Positions 47,242 through 59,194 are shown, counted from the first letter of the stretch. The stretch: DNA of 64,000 bases from Neurospora intermedia (GCA_037102815.1 BTPP01000008.1:2294001-2358000), one strand, 5' to 3'. Numbers and translations: made by a program. The notes: generated from the sequence alone by a model not told the origin.

Positions 47242-49088
47242 ATGTCATTGCAAGACACATACAAGAGGTTCCTCGGTTCGCCAAATGCCGCTGCGCTCTC
47301 GGACGATGCCTCTCTACACTACATCACAACCACCACCAGCGTTGCCGGCGCATCCAATATCACCAAGCATCTCTCGACCGTCGCCAGCCAGGTGAAGAAG
47401 GAGAAGGAGACTGTTCTATATGCCATCGAAGGCCAAGATGCCCTCGCCCTAGAAGTCAACACCTCCCTCGAATTCCTCATTACCGGAGGTCCCTATCTCC
47501 CTGGTCTGGAAGATAACTACGTTGCCGATCGCAAGGTCAACTTTACTATTGTGAGTTACCCAAACGTCCCCTTTACAAATTTCAGCAAATTGCTAACCCT
47601 GCGGCTTGACAGTTTCACATCGTAACCTTCAACAGCGACGGCAAGATTACACAAATCCGACAGAGCTGGGACCAAGGCTCGCTTCTGAAGCAAGTCGAGG
47701 TTATTGGTAGGTCCGGTCGCAACTGGCCAATTCGCGACAGCAAGGATCAGATCAGCCTCATCACAAGATGCATCAAGGAAGGCGGCACTCCAGCTACCGA
47801 CAACCAAGGCTCCACGAGCACCCGTCCCAATGTCACCAACGCCATGCGCGATCCTCATGCGTCCCTTTCTCTGTTCGCTTCTCGTGAAGAGGTCGCAACC
47901 CCACCAGAGCCCGTTGTCTCTCCCTATGCTGGTAGCAAGCCACGCCAACGCACATTTGAGGAGATTCTTGGAGATGAGCCAGTTGAGGACCCCACCTCGC
48001 CCACTACTGACCGGAGTCGCTCCATGACTCCCGGCGTCGCCCCCAAGGCTGGTGCCTCGAAGCACTTCCAGCCCATCCGTCTCTTTGAGACTGACGAGAA
48101 CATGCCCGAAGTACCCGATACACCTCAGTCCATCTATTCGGTTCAGCGCAAGGTGAAGCCGGATCCGACAAAGTACAAGCACTTTGACTTTGCCGACGGT
48201 TCCGATCCCGCCGACGCACCCCAGCCTGGTGTTCCCTTCGACAAGAAGCCCAAGACCAAGCATGACAGCCAGTGGTCTTTCGACGACTTTACCTCCCCCG
48301 AGAGGCCAGCTCCTACCCGTACCATTGTCAAAAGTTTCCTTGGCAGCGTTGACGACGAAGATCACCAAGGCCCTTCGACTCCGCAAAACAAGGCACCACC
48401 GCGTAAGCTGCGCCGTGATGACGAGACTCACTTCAGTGTTGGCAACGACGGCCCATCTCCCGAGATTCAAAAGAACAACCGCGGCGCTGGCACAAATGCG
48501 GCCTCCCACTTGTATGACGACAACCTCTTGAAAGCTGATGGCAGTGCTCCATCGCCTGTGGAGAAGAGCAACCGCGGCGCTGGCACAAACGCAGCCTCGC
48601 ACTTGTATGACGACGACCTCATTAAGGCTGATGGTAGTGCGCCATCACCTGCGCCTCGTGCGCTGAGCAACATCACCAACGCCAGGAACAGGGAGAAGCA
48701 CTTTGAGCCTCACTTTGAGATCTCTGACGAATCTCCTCAGGCTGAGAAGGGTGCCAACGGTCGCTCCAAGGCCAGCGAGAATCGCCAAGCGGCCCAACGT
48801 GGACTGGAAAGTCACTGGTCCATCGAGAACGAATCGCCCGTACAAAGAAAGGAGAACTCCAACACGGGCATCACCATCGCAGGTGATGGTATGGGCAGCA
48901 GAAAGGGATTTGAGGCTAGCACCGCTGTCAACAAGGGCATCACCATTGCCGGAGATGGCATGGGCGGCAAGAAGGGAACGCAGCGTAACTGGCTTACTGA
49001 GGAGGAGGAACCTCAGGACCTGCACCTCCAAAACCGAAATCCCGGCAAGAAGCAGACCTTGAAGTCTGACAACTTTTGGGACTTCTAA
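47242..49088 (+). CDS. NTF2-fold protein with disordered repeat tail (2 exons)
   Basis: Exons are 47242-47550 and 47613-49088, phase 0, giving 594 aa. Residues about 5-150 look like an NTF2-type cone fold: YKRFLGSPNAAALSDDASLH, FHIVTFNSDGKITQIRQSWD and LLKQVEVIGRSGRNWPIRDS. The rest is polar and low complexity. It carries two near-identical copies of NRGAGTNAASHLYDD (about 48478-48524 and 48568-48618) followed by KADGSAPSP, short recurring H-F/W-S/E-I motifs (KHFDFADG, SQWSFDDF, THFSVGND, HFEISDE, HWSIENES) and two copies of GITIAGDGMG. It ends DNFWDF. Repeated aromatic motifs suggest short linear binding sites. The function is not known to me; it is a conserved-looking fungal protein, not the transport factor Ntf2 itself. 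Confidence 0.85.
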
Positions 49089-50873
49089 GTAGTCTCATTT
49101 GTGAAGGAGAAGAGTGGGAACTTGAGGGTTTTTTTGTTTCGTATACTGTCTTCATTTTGTTTTCTCGCACTTGATATCACCTGCTGTTTTCGTTTTCGTT
49201 TTTTATTTCACTTCTTCGAGGAGGAGGAGGGATGTCGACCGAACTGCTCCTGGACCCCATGTTGGAGAAAGCCTACCTTTGGTTAACAGAGCCTCAAGGA
49301 ATAGGAGAAAAGGGGTCCTTGAACTGTGGAGGGAAGTTCGTTCTTCGAAAGGAGGAAAGTTGTCTGACTTTCACAGCTTTCTGGTTTACGGGAGTCCCTG
49401 GCTTTACAGATACCAACATCAATACCCTACGAGCATGAGAGAAGACGATATGATACGTACATGACTCTTTTTGAAGGGGGGGACTTTGTTCTAGTAGGTC
49501 GGCAGATACACCAATGAATGAATAGTACAAAACCAATCCATATGAAGAAAATTCTTTTCTATAGCGTGTAACGAATCTGGTATATAGATAGTGATCACGA
49601 GAATAGTCTATACTTAACCCGAGCTTCAACAGGCTGTCCAATCATGGACCACGCTACATTTGTATACAATGAACTTGACGCCTTTGAGATTCCTGGCATA
49701 TCAAGGAGACATGTCCAATTGCAGTTCAGTTCAATTCAGTTCTAGAAAAGGTCTACTGAAGATGTAGTCGAGACATAAAAAAAAAAGTTCACACAATGCT
49801 GCCACATGTTTTAATGTCCTTCTGATCAAAAGGTGTTTGGTGTACCTGCCTACCTATCTCCCTATCTACATATCTCCACGACCACTCACTCACTCAACTG
49901 GGTAGGTAGGTAAATAGGTACGTACGTACGTACTTAGGTAAATTCGACATTGCGCACGACGGATCATGGTGGTCAGTCATGCTATGACATCGATGGCATG
50001 TTATGTTATGTTATGTTATGTTATGTTATGGAGAATAAAAGGAGAACGTATAGCTAGCTAGTCGCTTGTGTGCTTGATTGTTTCTTGCGTGTCTATTCTT
50101 TCATAAAGACTCACTTATTGTTTTTCTTTTCTTTCGTTGGCTACCATCATTATATGAGATTTGCTACTGTAGGTCAGGATTTCGGATTAAGGCGAGCAAG
50201 TAGGTGACTGGAGAAGAGTAATCACTTGTAAGACACTTCACCACTGTTTCACTTATAACTGCGCGTTCACTTGACTTTGACTATGATAAGTTAAGTCAAT
50301 CTTCGCTCTTGATCATAACATTGCATCATTCATCACCTACTTCTCATGACAAGAAAGACACGCAAGACAGAGCTGTAGAAAGAATTTGGAAAAATCATAA
50401 TATGTACATTGTACCTTTTCTACAAACACTCAAAACATCCCAGACAGGCTCCAATCAAAGGCCCAACGCTGACTTTGACTTCCCTTATACGTGATGGATG
50501 CCACTTCCAAACCACCAACCAGAACCAGTAAGTAGTTCGGTACAAGTTACTCCGACAATTGAAACCTCCACAGTCCATACCTAGAAGTAGCTAGTGATAG
50601 GAAAAGAAGAAGAAGAAGAAGAGAAAAAAAGACAACGCCGTCCCCCCTTTTATAGAAAGAAGTAAAGATACGCCCCCATTGAAAAAAAGGCGAGATGCAT
50701 GCGTAAATTCATACGTATCGTACGTACGTTGCGTCGTCGTGGGTATACTGCCATCTCCTGGTTCTTTTTTTTTTTTCGTTTCCCCCGTCCCTTGAGCAGA
50801 TAAGCCATCCGTACCACCCTTCTTTATCTCATCATCATCACCACCTCCTATACCCCTTATCATGTCAAGAGGT
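49089..50873. other. Convergent intergenic region
   Basis: Tail-to-tail spacer before the Polo kinase 3' end. Holds TAGGTA/CGTACGTA motifs (49900-49940), a TTATG pentanucleotide array (50001-50030) and GAA-rich runs near 50600. No gene seen. Confidence 0.5.
50001..50030 (+). repeat. (TTATG)6 array
   Basis: Six uninterrupted pentanucleotide units. Confidence 0.9.
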
Positions 50874-53800
50874 TCACCTCTTCTTCGCATTCTCATCGAC
50901 TTCCTCCCCTAACTCTTCGGGCCTCCTCGGATCCACATACGCACTGAGTCTCGAATCACCCCACCTCGCTCCAATCGTCACCCAGACATGCTTCATCGGA
51001 CCTGTGGCGTTCCTCGTCTCTCTGCAGCCCGTCCACCTCATTCTCTTCTCGCGTGACATGTCACTGTTTCCCAGTCCTCCGTTGGCGGACCACTCCTTGA
51101 TTACGTCACGAATGAACGTGATCTTCTCGCGGAACTGGTTGGCGGAGGGAATATTCTGCAATGCAGCGGGAATTTCGGGGCGACGGCGGGAGGTGGAGGT
51201 GCTAGTGATGGTAGAGCGGGACGGGGACGAAAAGTTGAGGAGGGTTTGTAAGGGGTAGGAGAGGACGGAACGCTCGTCGAGGGCGGATTCGGAGAGGGAG
51301 CCGGTTATAGAGAGGTGGGTGGCGGCGGACTCGGGGAGGTGCCAGAAATGGCAGAAGGTGCCGGTGGAGTCGAGGACGATTTTGGTGTGGTCGGGGAAGT
51401 TGAACTGTCATTACTATTAGCTGGATCTCAGCAGAGAAGGAAAGGGGAGGGCAACATACCTGGAAATGACCATCGCAAAACATCCAGCACCCAACGTCAC
51501 CGAACCTCTGATAAAACGTTACGACATCGCTCGGCGCAACAGTCGGGTCCGTAATGGTCGGCATCCGAATTGGCGCATCATCCTGGTTGTCCGACTCTCG
51601 GCCATACTGAATCATGTAATTGGCAAACTTCTTCCACAACACAATGCGCTCCCTCTTTCGGTGGTCGTAGATATCCTTGCCCGCCGTAAGCTTACCCGTA
51701 GTGCCATCGGGGTTGACCGGGATATGAAAGTTCTGGGGCGAGACTCGAACACGGTTGATGCCGTCCTCGCCGTTGTTTTCGTAAAAGTATACACCCTCAT
51801 TTTGGGGCAGGATTTGGTGCCTGTCTGGATACCTAGGGTCATCTCTGCGCTGGCAATGACGTTCAGCACCATGAACAAGCACGCAAGCAGGTGGTAGCAA
51901 ACCACTTCGGCTACCCTCCTGGGTAGGGATGCTACGGAGAATGCAGCCAACACTGCCATCATTCAAGATATAGCCCAGACCAAACTTGTTGGTGTAATCA
52001 ACCCACTTGACTACAATGTGAGGAGGTGATGGGGTCTTGTCCCTGGGCGACACAAGTGCCATTGAGCGGGCGTTCAATGCCCGTTCCAGTTCTGCCTGCA
52101 GTCTGCGAAGCCTCTCAAGGACAATGTCAGGCTGCGTCCCTGGTACTGCCTCTTGATATTCGGCAGGACTAAAAAGACTTAGCTTGTCCTCCTGAGGCTT
52201 TTGCGTTGTTGAGATGGGTACACTCCTCTGGATAGGAGCGGGCTCCTCATTTGGCAACACCGCAGCCTGGCTTCTGGTTGTTGGGTAGCTACGAGTGCTA
52301 CGTGTCGTGGGTCGAATTGGCTGGGATCCTAGTGCATCAGGGGCAGTCTCGGGCACTTCCCGCCTGCTAGACCGGGTGCGTAACGAACTAGAGCTAGCAC
52401 TTCTGAGCGCCGGCTCTGGAACTGTCTGCGACCGACCTAAGCTGCTGACCGTAGCGAGAGGGCGGCCTTGGGCCCTTTGTTGAGCCGCAAAACTCTGGGG
52501 TGGGACACGGAGAAGTCCTGTGGTGCCCCTGTTGGCGATGCTCGCCTGAGCGAGACTGTTGCTCAGGTCATCCACAACCGGCTTCTGAGGTTGTGAATGT
52601 ATTACTCCCTCCATCCTGCTTCCGCCGATGTCCGCCAACGGGACGCGCTTCTGGGGTTGTTGTGACAATGTCAGCTTGGAGGCTTGCTGTTCGGCTTGCT
52701 GCTGCTGTAATAGACGAGCCCGACGTCTTGCCTCGGTCTTGATCTCGTCGTAGGGCCTGTAGACGATACCCTCGGCGAGCGGAATAACAGGGGTAAGGCC
52801 GTTTGCCTCCTCCTCTGCCATCTCTCGCCAGATGTTCTTGAAGACAAACTGCTGTGTGCACCATGGACCCACACTGCACTCCTTGCACATCTCTTGCACA
52901 TTGCGGAGGTTGTCTGCTTCCGCTTGGGGACCGGACAGAGGATCGTAAAAGGCAGGATTCTGCGGTGGGGAATCTCGGAGTCTGGACGAAATGTCGGAAG
53001 GAACGGGCATGTAGCCAGAGGTAAAGAAGGGATGAGAGACGATGGTGTCAGGATCCGGTCTCATATCTGCGTCTTGCAGCATGCTTGCGACAAGATCCTT
53101 GGCCTCCAGGCTGTAGTACTTTTGGGTGGCATCGGGCGATGGCCACTCGTAGTCACGTTCTCTGGCGCGGCGGTAGATTTCGTCGGTGGTCGAAGACTGG
53201 AAAGGTGGTTTGGAGGTGAGCATAGCGTAGACAATAATACCCAGACTCCAAATGTCCACCATGTGATCATGGCCCTTCTTTCCCTTTTCGAGAATCTCGG
53301 GTGCAATGTAGTTGGGTGTTCCGCATAGGGTCGTCCTCCTCATGATCTGCATATCCTTTCCGGTGAGGAGCAAGGCAGCCAGGCCAAAGTCACCAATCTT
53401 GGCGTTCATGTACTTGTCGAGGAAGATGTTGCCCATTTTGAGATCGCGGTGGATGATGCCCTTGGCGTGCATGTACTTGATGGCGCCGGCAATCTGGACC
53501 GTGTAGAAGCGCACCTCGGGTTCTGTCAAGCCTTTGCGGCGCTTGACCATGTCCATGAGAGAGCCATTGGAGCATAGTTCGAGAACCAGATAGGTGCAAT
53601 TTTCAAAGGTAAAGGCGCGGTGGAACTGGACGATGTTCACATGTCGCATTTTGGAGTGGATCTGGAGCTCAGTCTGGAATTTCTGCTCCATCTTGGAGGC
53701 CATCTGGGCCTTGACGATCTTGAGGGCATATCGCTTGGAGCTTCCGATGAGCTTGCCGTCGTAGCAGATAGCGAAGCCGCCCTTTCCCAGGGGCTTGCCG

Positions 53801-53994
53801 ACCTGGTAGATGGCGCCCTCTTTGCGGTCGGAGCTGGGGGGTTCGTTGACATGGTTCGGCGGGGGCGGCGGGTGGTCTTTGTCCTTGGAAGCCTTGAGCC
53901 CAGCAGCTGCCTTGGACTTTAGCTCATGGGCTCTCGGTCTCGCCGGGGCGTTAACATCTCTGGGATATAGGGCGTCCATACCGACACCTCTCAT
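50874..53994 (-). CDS. plk1: Polo-like kinase (2 exons)
   Basis: Exons are 51460-53994 and 50874-51404, joined phase 0 (GHFQ|FNFPDHT), giving 1021 aa. The kinase domain has GKGGFAICYDG, YALKIVKAQM, HRDLKMGNIFL, DFGLAALLL and the activation loop MRRTTLCGTPNYIAPE. Two polo boxes follow a long linker: KWVDYTNKFGLGYILNDGSV with the conserved Trp, and FYQRFGDVGCWMFCDGHFQ|FNFPDHTKIVL with the His-x-Lys pincer that binds phosphopeptides. Polo kinases control mitotic entry, the spindle and septation. Polo box 1 contains an insert (TQEGSRSGLLPPACVLVHG onward). The first in-frame ATG is 53994; MDAL at 53979 has better context. The frame stays open without ATG up to about 54113, so an upstream exon may exist. 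Confidence 0.95.
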
Positions 53995-55398
53995 TCCCAC
54001 GACTTTCTCGAGCGCCTCGAGGATCACAGGTCGATCGATCGGGTATGTATTATTAGGAAGTCGTCGAGTTTGACGTCGGTGTCGTCGGCGGGGAGTCTCG
54101 TCTTGTTCGTCGGGTCATTCAATGCCGTGAATTATCTGAAGGTCTAAGGAGTGGAGGTTCCACCTTGGTTAGAGACACAAAGTAAACAAAGCAAGGGGTC
54201 GGGTGAAACAGAGCAGAAAGGGAAGAAGACGTAAGAAGCGCCAATTGTCTATTTGGAAGAAGCAAAAACTCACAGTGGGACTAGTGATGGCCAAGCACTG
54301 CTCGGCGGCCTGGGATCCGACGTATGTAGAGGGAAGCTAAGCCAGGCAATATCATGAAGATAATCGTCGTCGATTTGATGATGTTTCAGCGCGGATTGAC
54401 TCGGGTCGTGTCGCGCTGGGAGGGGGTCGGAGGACGGAATAATTGGTGACAACGACGAAAACGAAGGTCGGTAGTAATTCATCCACTTGGTTTCCCAGAC
54501 TGCGCGCAGTGTCCAAATGCACTACTGTGGCTAAGGTACGGTACGGTCCGGTACGGTACGGTACGGTACCTTGCAAATAAATCAATCCAGGATGGTGACG
54601 ACTTTGTTGCCAATGTGGAGAGGTCAAGGGAAGGTGGAAAGTGGGAAAGAAGGACGCCGAGTTCAGATCGTTGTGTTGTTGAATTGCTGGTTGTTGCTTT
54701 GGAATGAATCCACCGTCCAAAATTGGCAAGCATGGAGCTGGAGACCTTCAGTTTTGTTTGTCCCTTTGCCCAGCCCACCCACTCAAGTCGCCAGGGCAAC
54801 GGCGGGGACCCTCTCCAGCCCAGGGCACCACTGCAGCCAAAGGGACCTGAACCTACCTCCACTAGGGTGTCGCTTGCCAAGCCAGCATCACAGGGCGCCC
54901 ACAGACAGACCAGGGGGCCTGACTCGCCCGGTTCAGTGGGGTGCTGTGCTGTGCTGAGCTGGCTGGTTAGCGGCATCTTGACTCGATGTTAGGGTGCTGT
55001 TCACGCTAATCAATCCAATCAGGCAGCTGCTGTCACAGTCAATGGAGCTTATCGATATGGGGGATGACGGAAGCCCTGGGATGGTCGCAGAGGTGGAATT
55101 GTCCGTCATCCGAACTTTGAAGATTACCTACCCGGCACTCTCCTACAATGTCTCGTCACATGCGCCTGTAGTATAGAAACAATTGTGACCTACTTGGAAA
55201 TTCTAGACAACAGCCATCACTTGGCAAACAACCTCTTCCACTCGTTGGCTACTTGGCCAAACTCCCAATTCGTCCCAATTCGCGGATCCTCGGCATCGCC
55301 AACTCACCCACCACCAACGGCGGCAACGACCGACCAGCGGTTTTCCCTGGTTAAAGGTACTTGACCTCCTTGGCAACACCTCAACTCAGACCATCATC
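53995..55398. other. Divergent region, Polo kinase and OPA3 promoters
   Basis: Probably contains the Polo kinase 5' leader and perhaps an upstream coding exon. A GGTAC pentanucleotide array lies at 54535-54569. The remainder (54570-55398) has overlapping short frames only. Confidence 0.45.
54535..54569 (+). repeat. (GGTAC)7 array
   Basis: Seven pentanucleotide units with one substitution (GGTCC). The unit contains GTAC, so the array is largely self-complementary. Confidence 0.9.
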
Positions 55399-56223
55399 AT
55401 GGTCTCCCTTCCTCTCTTTAAGCTTGCCGCCCTCTTTGTGCGGCATATCTCCAAGTATGGCGCCGTATGTCTCTCCCTCTATCCTTCCCTTTCCCCTCCC
55501 CCTTCTCCTCGTCATCGGTAACCAAGTAACCTGACATGCTTCTTCTTCTTCTTCACTCAGAACCACATCAAGCACCAAGCCCATGAACACCCCAAATTCC
55601 GCGCCTTTGCTGCCAAGTATGGCCAGATGATGCACCAGCTCAACATGCGCCTGTCCGTCCTCGCCCTTCGAAACTCCGACGCCGAGCTGCGCGCAAAGGA
55701 AGCCAAAGAGAAAGCCGAGGCGCCCACCGTCAAGACAGAAGAGCAAGTGCGCAAAGAGTTGGAACTCAAAGCCAAGTACGGCGTCATCCCAAAGGAGTCA
55801 CATGCCGTCAGGGAGCCGCCCAAGAGCATATGGAAGCGCAAGTTCAGACCCTTGCCCGAGCCCAAGGCCGTCGACCTGTTTGCCGATGTCATTGGGGATG
55901 CCTTTATCTTGACCATCGCCAGCGCCCTGCTGCTGTACGAGTACTATCGGTCCTCGTCCAAGCCCGATCCGAACGTGCAGAGGATAAAAGATTTGGAGAA
56001 GCAGTTGGAGGAGGGAAAGAAGAGGGAAGACGAGTTCTTCAAGAGGGACGAGGAGAGGCAAGCGAGGTTGCAGGCTATTGAGGATGCGCTGAGGGCATAC
56101 AAGGACCCAAGGACCAAGAAGCCCATCTATCCGCCGTCAGTGGCAGGCTCTGCAGATGAGTCGGACGAGGGCTTTGTTCTTACGAGGGTATTCTCGGGAC
56201 TGACCGGGAAGTTGGGCTTCTAG
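55399..56223 (+). CDS. opa3: OPA3-like mitochondrial protein (2 exons)
   Basis: Exons are 55399-55464 and 55561-56223, phase 0, giving 242 aa. The N-terminus MVSLPLFKLAALFVRHISKY and the block KHQAHEHPKFRAFAAKYGQM, then HQLNMRLSVLALR, are the OPA3 signature. A hydrophobic segment follows (GDAFILTIASALLLYEYYR), then a charged coiled coil (RIKDLEKQLEEGKKREDEFF) and a short tail. Human OPA3 is an integral mitochondrial membrane protein affecting mitochondrial shape and is mutated in optic atrophy; the biochemical function is unsettled. The intron restores SKYGA|NHIKHQ. The fungal protein is longer than the human one (179 aa), mainly by the middle insert. Confidence 0.93.
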
Positions 56224-56590
56224 ATACGACTTGATGACACCGCAAGATCCTTCTTACACCGGTTGATCCCAGCGTTCCTTGATGTTGAAGGACGGACTAT
56301 GCAGAAACATGTACCCGGATCCTCTTGCGCTCCAGATAACACGGCTGAGACAAGGGAGGAGCGACGGTAAAAGGGCCTCGAAAACATCCAGCAGTTTCTC
56401 ATCACAATGGACACGGCAGGCACGGCGGACTACAATACAGGAGGAGCATCTTAGACAGCATACCAGATACCTACAGTACTTAAAGCTAGACGATACCCTT
56501 TTCATTGGATAACAAACCACACCACTCTTCATCTCACCCTCTTCCCATCACCAACTCTCGCTCTATCTGCTGTTTTTTCCCATCTCTACA
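56224..56590. other. Short spacer between plus-strand genes
   Basis: Non-coding 3' and 5' regions between OPA3 and the next plus-strand gene. Nothing specific seen. Confidence 0.5.
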
Positions 56591-57780
56591 ATGTCTTTCG
56601 ATAGCAAATTACCAACTATATCAGAGGTAGAGGTGTCTGACTCGGCAGAGCAGTCGGACTCATCAGACTACTCTAGTACAAACCCTAGTAGCATATCGTC
56701 CAAGTCGAACGAACGCCCACAGGAGCAACCTGGGCAAGCTGTAGCCGATAACAAGAGCTCCGCCCTACCGACTAAGCCATCGTCCGCACCTACCAGTACC
56801 CCCACGGACTCCAAGATTGCGTCTAAACCGAATGTGAAGACAGCCCATCAGCCCAAGCACGTGTTTGGCGCGTACGGTCGAATGAAAACGGAATGGCAAG
56901 AGGCCATGAAGCAGGTCCTTGCTGTCCACGGAGAACGCTAGGAACGTAGGTATTCAGTCTTCACATTAGCGACCATCAACTAGTGATACTCACAAGCTTC
57001 ACAGAGACCGATGACATATTTCACGACATCGGCCTTCAGGGGCCTAAAGAAAGCGATTACTCTTTCCGAGATCCCTCTCAGCCCGAACAAAGCGACTATC
57101 AGATTTTCTCTATCTTTTTACTTTCCGCAGAAACTCGACTCAAGTATTCACTTGAACGGATTGTAACTGCCGATCAAGCCTTCCGTGCCAACAGGCAACG
57201 GTCCCCCAGGCCGGTAATCATCATCTGCATCGAGGATAGCAAAGACAGAAGAATGACGGGCATGAGAGCTTTCACTGACCTTTTATTCGGGCACGTACTC
57301 GGTCCCTCCTTTTTTGTTCCAACATGGCTTCTTAAGATTGACAGCAACATAAAAGATAAGACCCCAGCTAATCAACCACGATCCCACAGGCTCATCAACT
57401 CACCTGCACCGGATCTCTCTACGATTCCCATTCTCCCCGTCGCTAGCTATACCGCCCTTCCCTCCGTGCTCGGCTGGCTTGAGATGTGGGGACTGGACCC
57501 TAGATTTTCCCAACCACTGCCTTTAGAACTACCATTTTCTGAGGGTGACAACCCCCCATGGCTCTGCACGATCGATCACACCAATTCCCTCCTCCCGCGT
57601 TCGCGCAACGATTTCCGTCTTTTAAAGCGCCTCCGTCGCCGTCACTTTTCAAGACAGCGCAGTCCCAGTCCTCGAGGGCTGGTCATTGCAAAGGCAGGAA
57701 GGAGGGTGGTCCAAAAAGAGGGAGAGGTCAAGGTAGAGATGGTGGTTGCTTTTTGGGAGAAAGTGTACATTCTTGACTAA
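56591..57780 (+). CDS. Hypothetical protein; in-frame TAG beside its intron (2 exons)
   Basis: The ATG at 56591 opens a Ser-rich 116-codon frame (MSFDSKLPTISEVEVSD ... KHVFGAYGRMKTEWQEAM) that ends in TAG at 56939-56941. A good donor GTAGGT begins at 56946 and an acceptor CACAG ends at 57004. The second exon (57005-57780) is open for 258 codons without an early ATG, so it must be spliced to something upstream. With the GT donor, the frames join correctly but include the TAG. A GC-AG intron from 56937 would remove the TAG and give 373 aa (HGE|QTDDIFHD), though GCTAGG is a weak donor. Exon 2 has QIFSIFLLSAETRLKYSLER and PVIIICIEDSKDRRM. No family is recognised. Alternatives are a recent nonsense allele or recoding. 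Confidence 0.6.
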
Positions 57781-57945
57781 TGAGCGAATGATTCTTTCGA
57801 GGGTTGTCTGTTCACAGACATGTCGTGTACTTGAGTTGCTCATAAGCGTTTGATTTAGATAGCTTAGTTGTACAAATACTTGAACACAAAAGAACAGAAA
57901 CAAGCCGTACACTTATCGAAACATATAAACCTTTGATTACAGCGA

Positions 57946-59194
57946 TCATTGCGACTTTTGACCGGACTCTCCACCGTCGCCGTCCTCAAGATCCCCTTCG
58001 GTTCCGCGCTTTTGGATGGCTTGCATGAGTTCGTATAGTTGACCGATTTGCTCGTCTGGCATGTTTTTGTTAGTGACTGAACACGAGGAAAGGGGAAAAG
58101 GGAAGGGATACGCACCGCTCATCTTCTCAACCTTGCCCTTATCCAACTTTTCGCCTACCCACGAGTTTCCTTCGATTTTTTGGGCGTAGAGTTGCCACTC
58201 TGTTAAGAAGCCGATCTGTGAGGTGTGTGTGTTAGTTGATGCTTTTGAAGAGGATTTGCTCCTCTCGATGAGCACGGTTCCAGTCTGCTTTTGTTTCAGT
58301 CCCACGCTGTCCTCCTTTTGTCTTCCCTTTCCCTCATGCCGTTCGTCATAGTTGCTCTTCTCAACCATACTCTGTTGTCATCCTCCTGTCGTAGTTCCTC
58401 TATTTCCAATAGGCTTTCCGTATTTGTTTTTCCAGCTTGGCTCTCGAATTCTTCCAAATCATGTGCCCTGCTATTCGGTCTTCATCTCCATAGGCCGTAT
58501 CATCGCTCCCTTTCTCTTTTCCATCAATTCCTCTTTCCTTGTCGCCCTCCTTTATAGTCCCTGTCGTATGCTCCGACCGGGAATTTCCAATGCATGACCT
58601 CCCCTATCTTCACTTTCTCCTCTCCTCCCTTGTGGTTTGCGTTGTACGCTTCATCCATTACTTCGCCACCTCTTCACCCCTGAGAGCTTCTTGAACTTCG
58701 ATTCACTTGCCACTTCACTTGCCACTTCCTTCCCACTCCTCACTTCCAACGTCCATTACCTCCTTCCACCCCCCTTTAGAGCCCCCTAGTCAACCCTCCC
58801 CAACATCCCATTCAACCCATCCCTCCTCATCCCTCGCCTTTACCCGCCCTTCCTCCCCTTCATCAACCCTCTCCAAACATCCCCCCCCCCCCCCCCCCCC
58901 CCCCCCCAAACAACCCAAACCCCTCCAGAAGAAACAAAGACAAAGACAAAGAAATGCATAACTCACCAAATGCGCCGGATTATCCACACTCCGATGCGCC
59001 CGAAACTCAGCCTTGACATACTCATCCCCCAACAACCGCATCTCCCTCGGCAAGTATTTTCTGTGCGCGCGAAGCAAGCGCCTGTACAAATAAATGGGCG
59101 GTAGGAGAGCGAGCGGGCCGGGCGTCATGCCGTGGTTTTTGGAGTGGGTGAGGGCTGCGGCTGAGCGGCGGAGGGTTGGGGTGAGGGCGTACAT
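57946..59194 (-). CDS. sdh7: Succinate dehydrogenase assembly factor 3, Sdh7/ACN9 (3 exons)
   Basis: Exons are 58967-59194, 58116-58215 and 57946-58055, giving 145 aa. The LYR motif is in [20 protein letters not shown], followed by the ACN9 signature [20 protein letters not shown] and, across the first intron, [24 protein letters not shown]3/Sdh7 acts in the mitochondrial matrix and protects the iron-sulfur subunit Sdh2 during complex II assembly. The N-terminus before LYR is short, basic and presequence-like. The first intron (58216-58966) is 751 nt, very long for this genome, and contains a run of 27 C on the plus strand (G in the transcript). The second is 60 nt. Stops of this gene and the plus-strand neighbour are 165 bp apart. 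Confidence 0.92.
58881..58907 (+). repeat. Poly-C27 inside an intron
   Basis: Twenty-seven consecutive C, read as G27 in the Sdh7 pre-mRNA, close to the 5' splice site of its long first intron and embedded in a C/T-rich stretch of the plus strand. Confidence 0.95.

Noticed and set aside
47556-48602. 348-codon frame antisense to the NTF2-fold gene
   Set aside because: Mirror of the sense coding bias and of its tandem repeat; no independent features.
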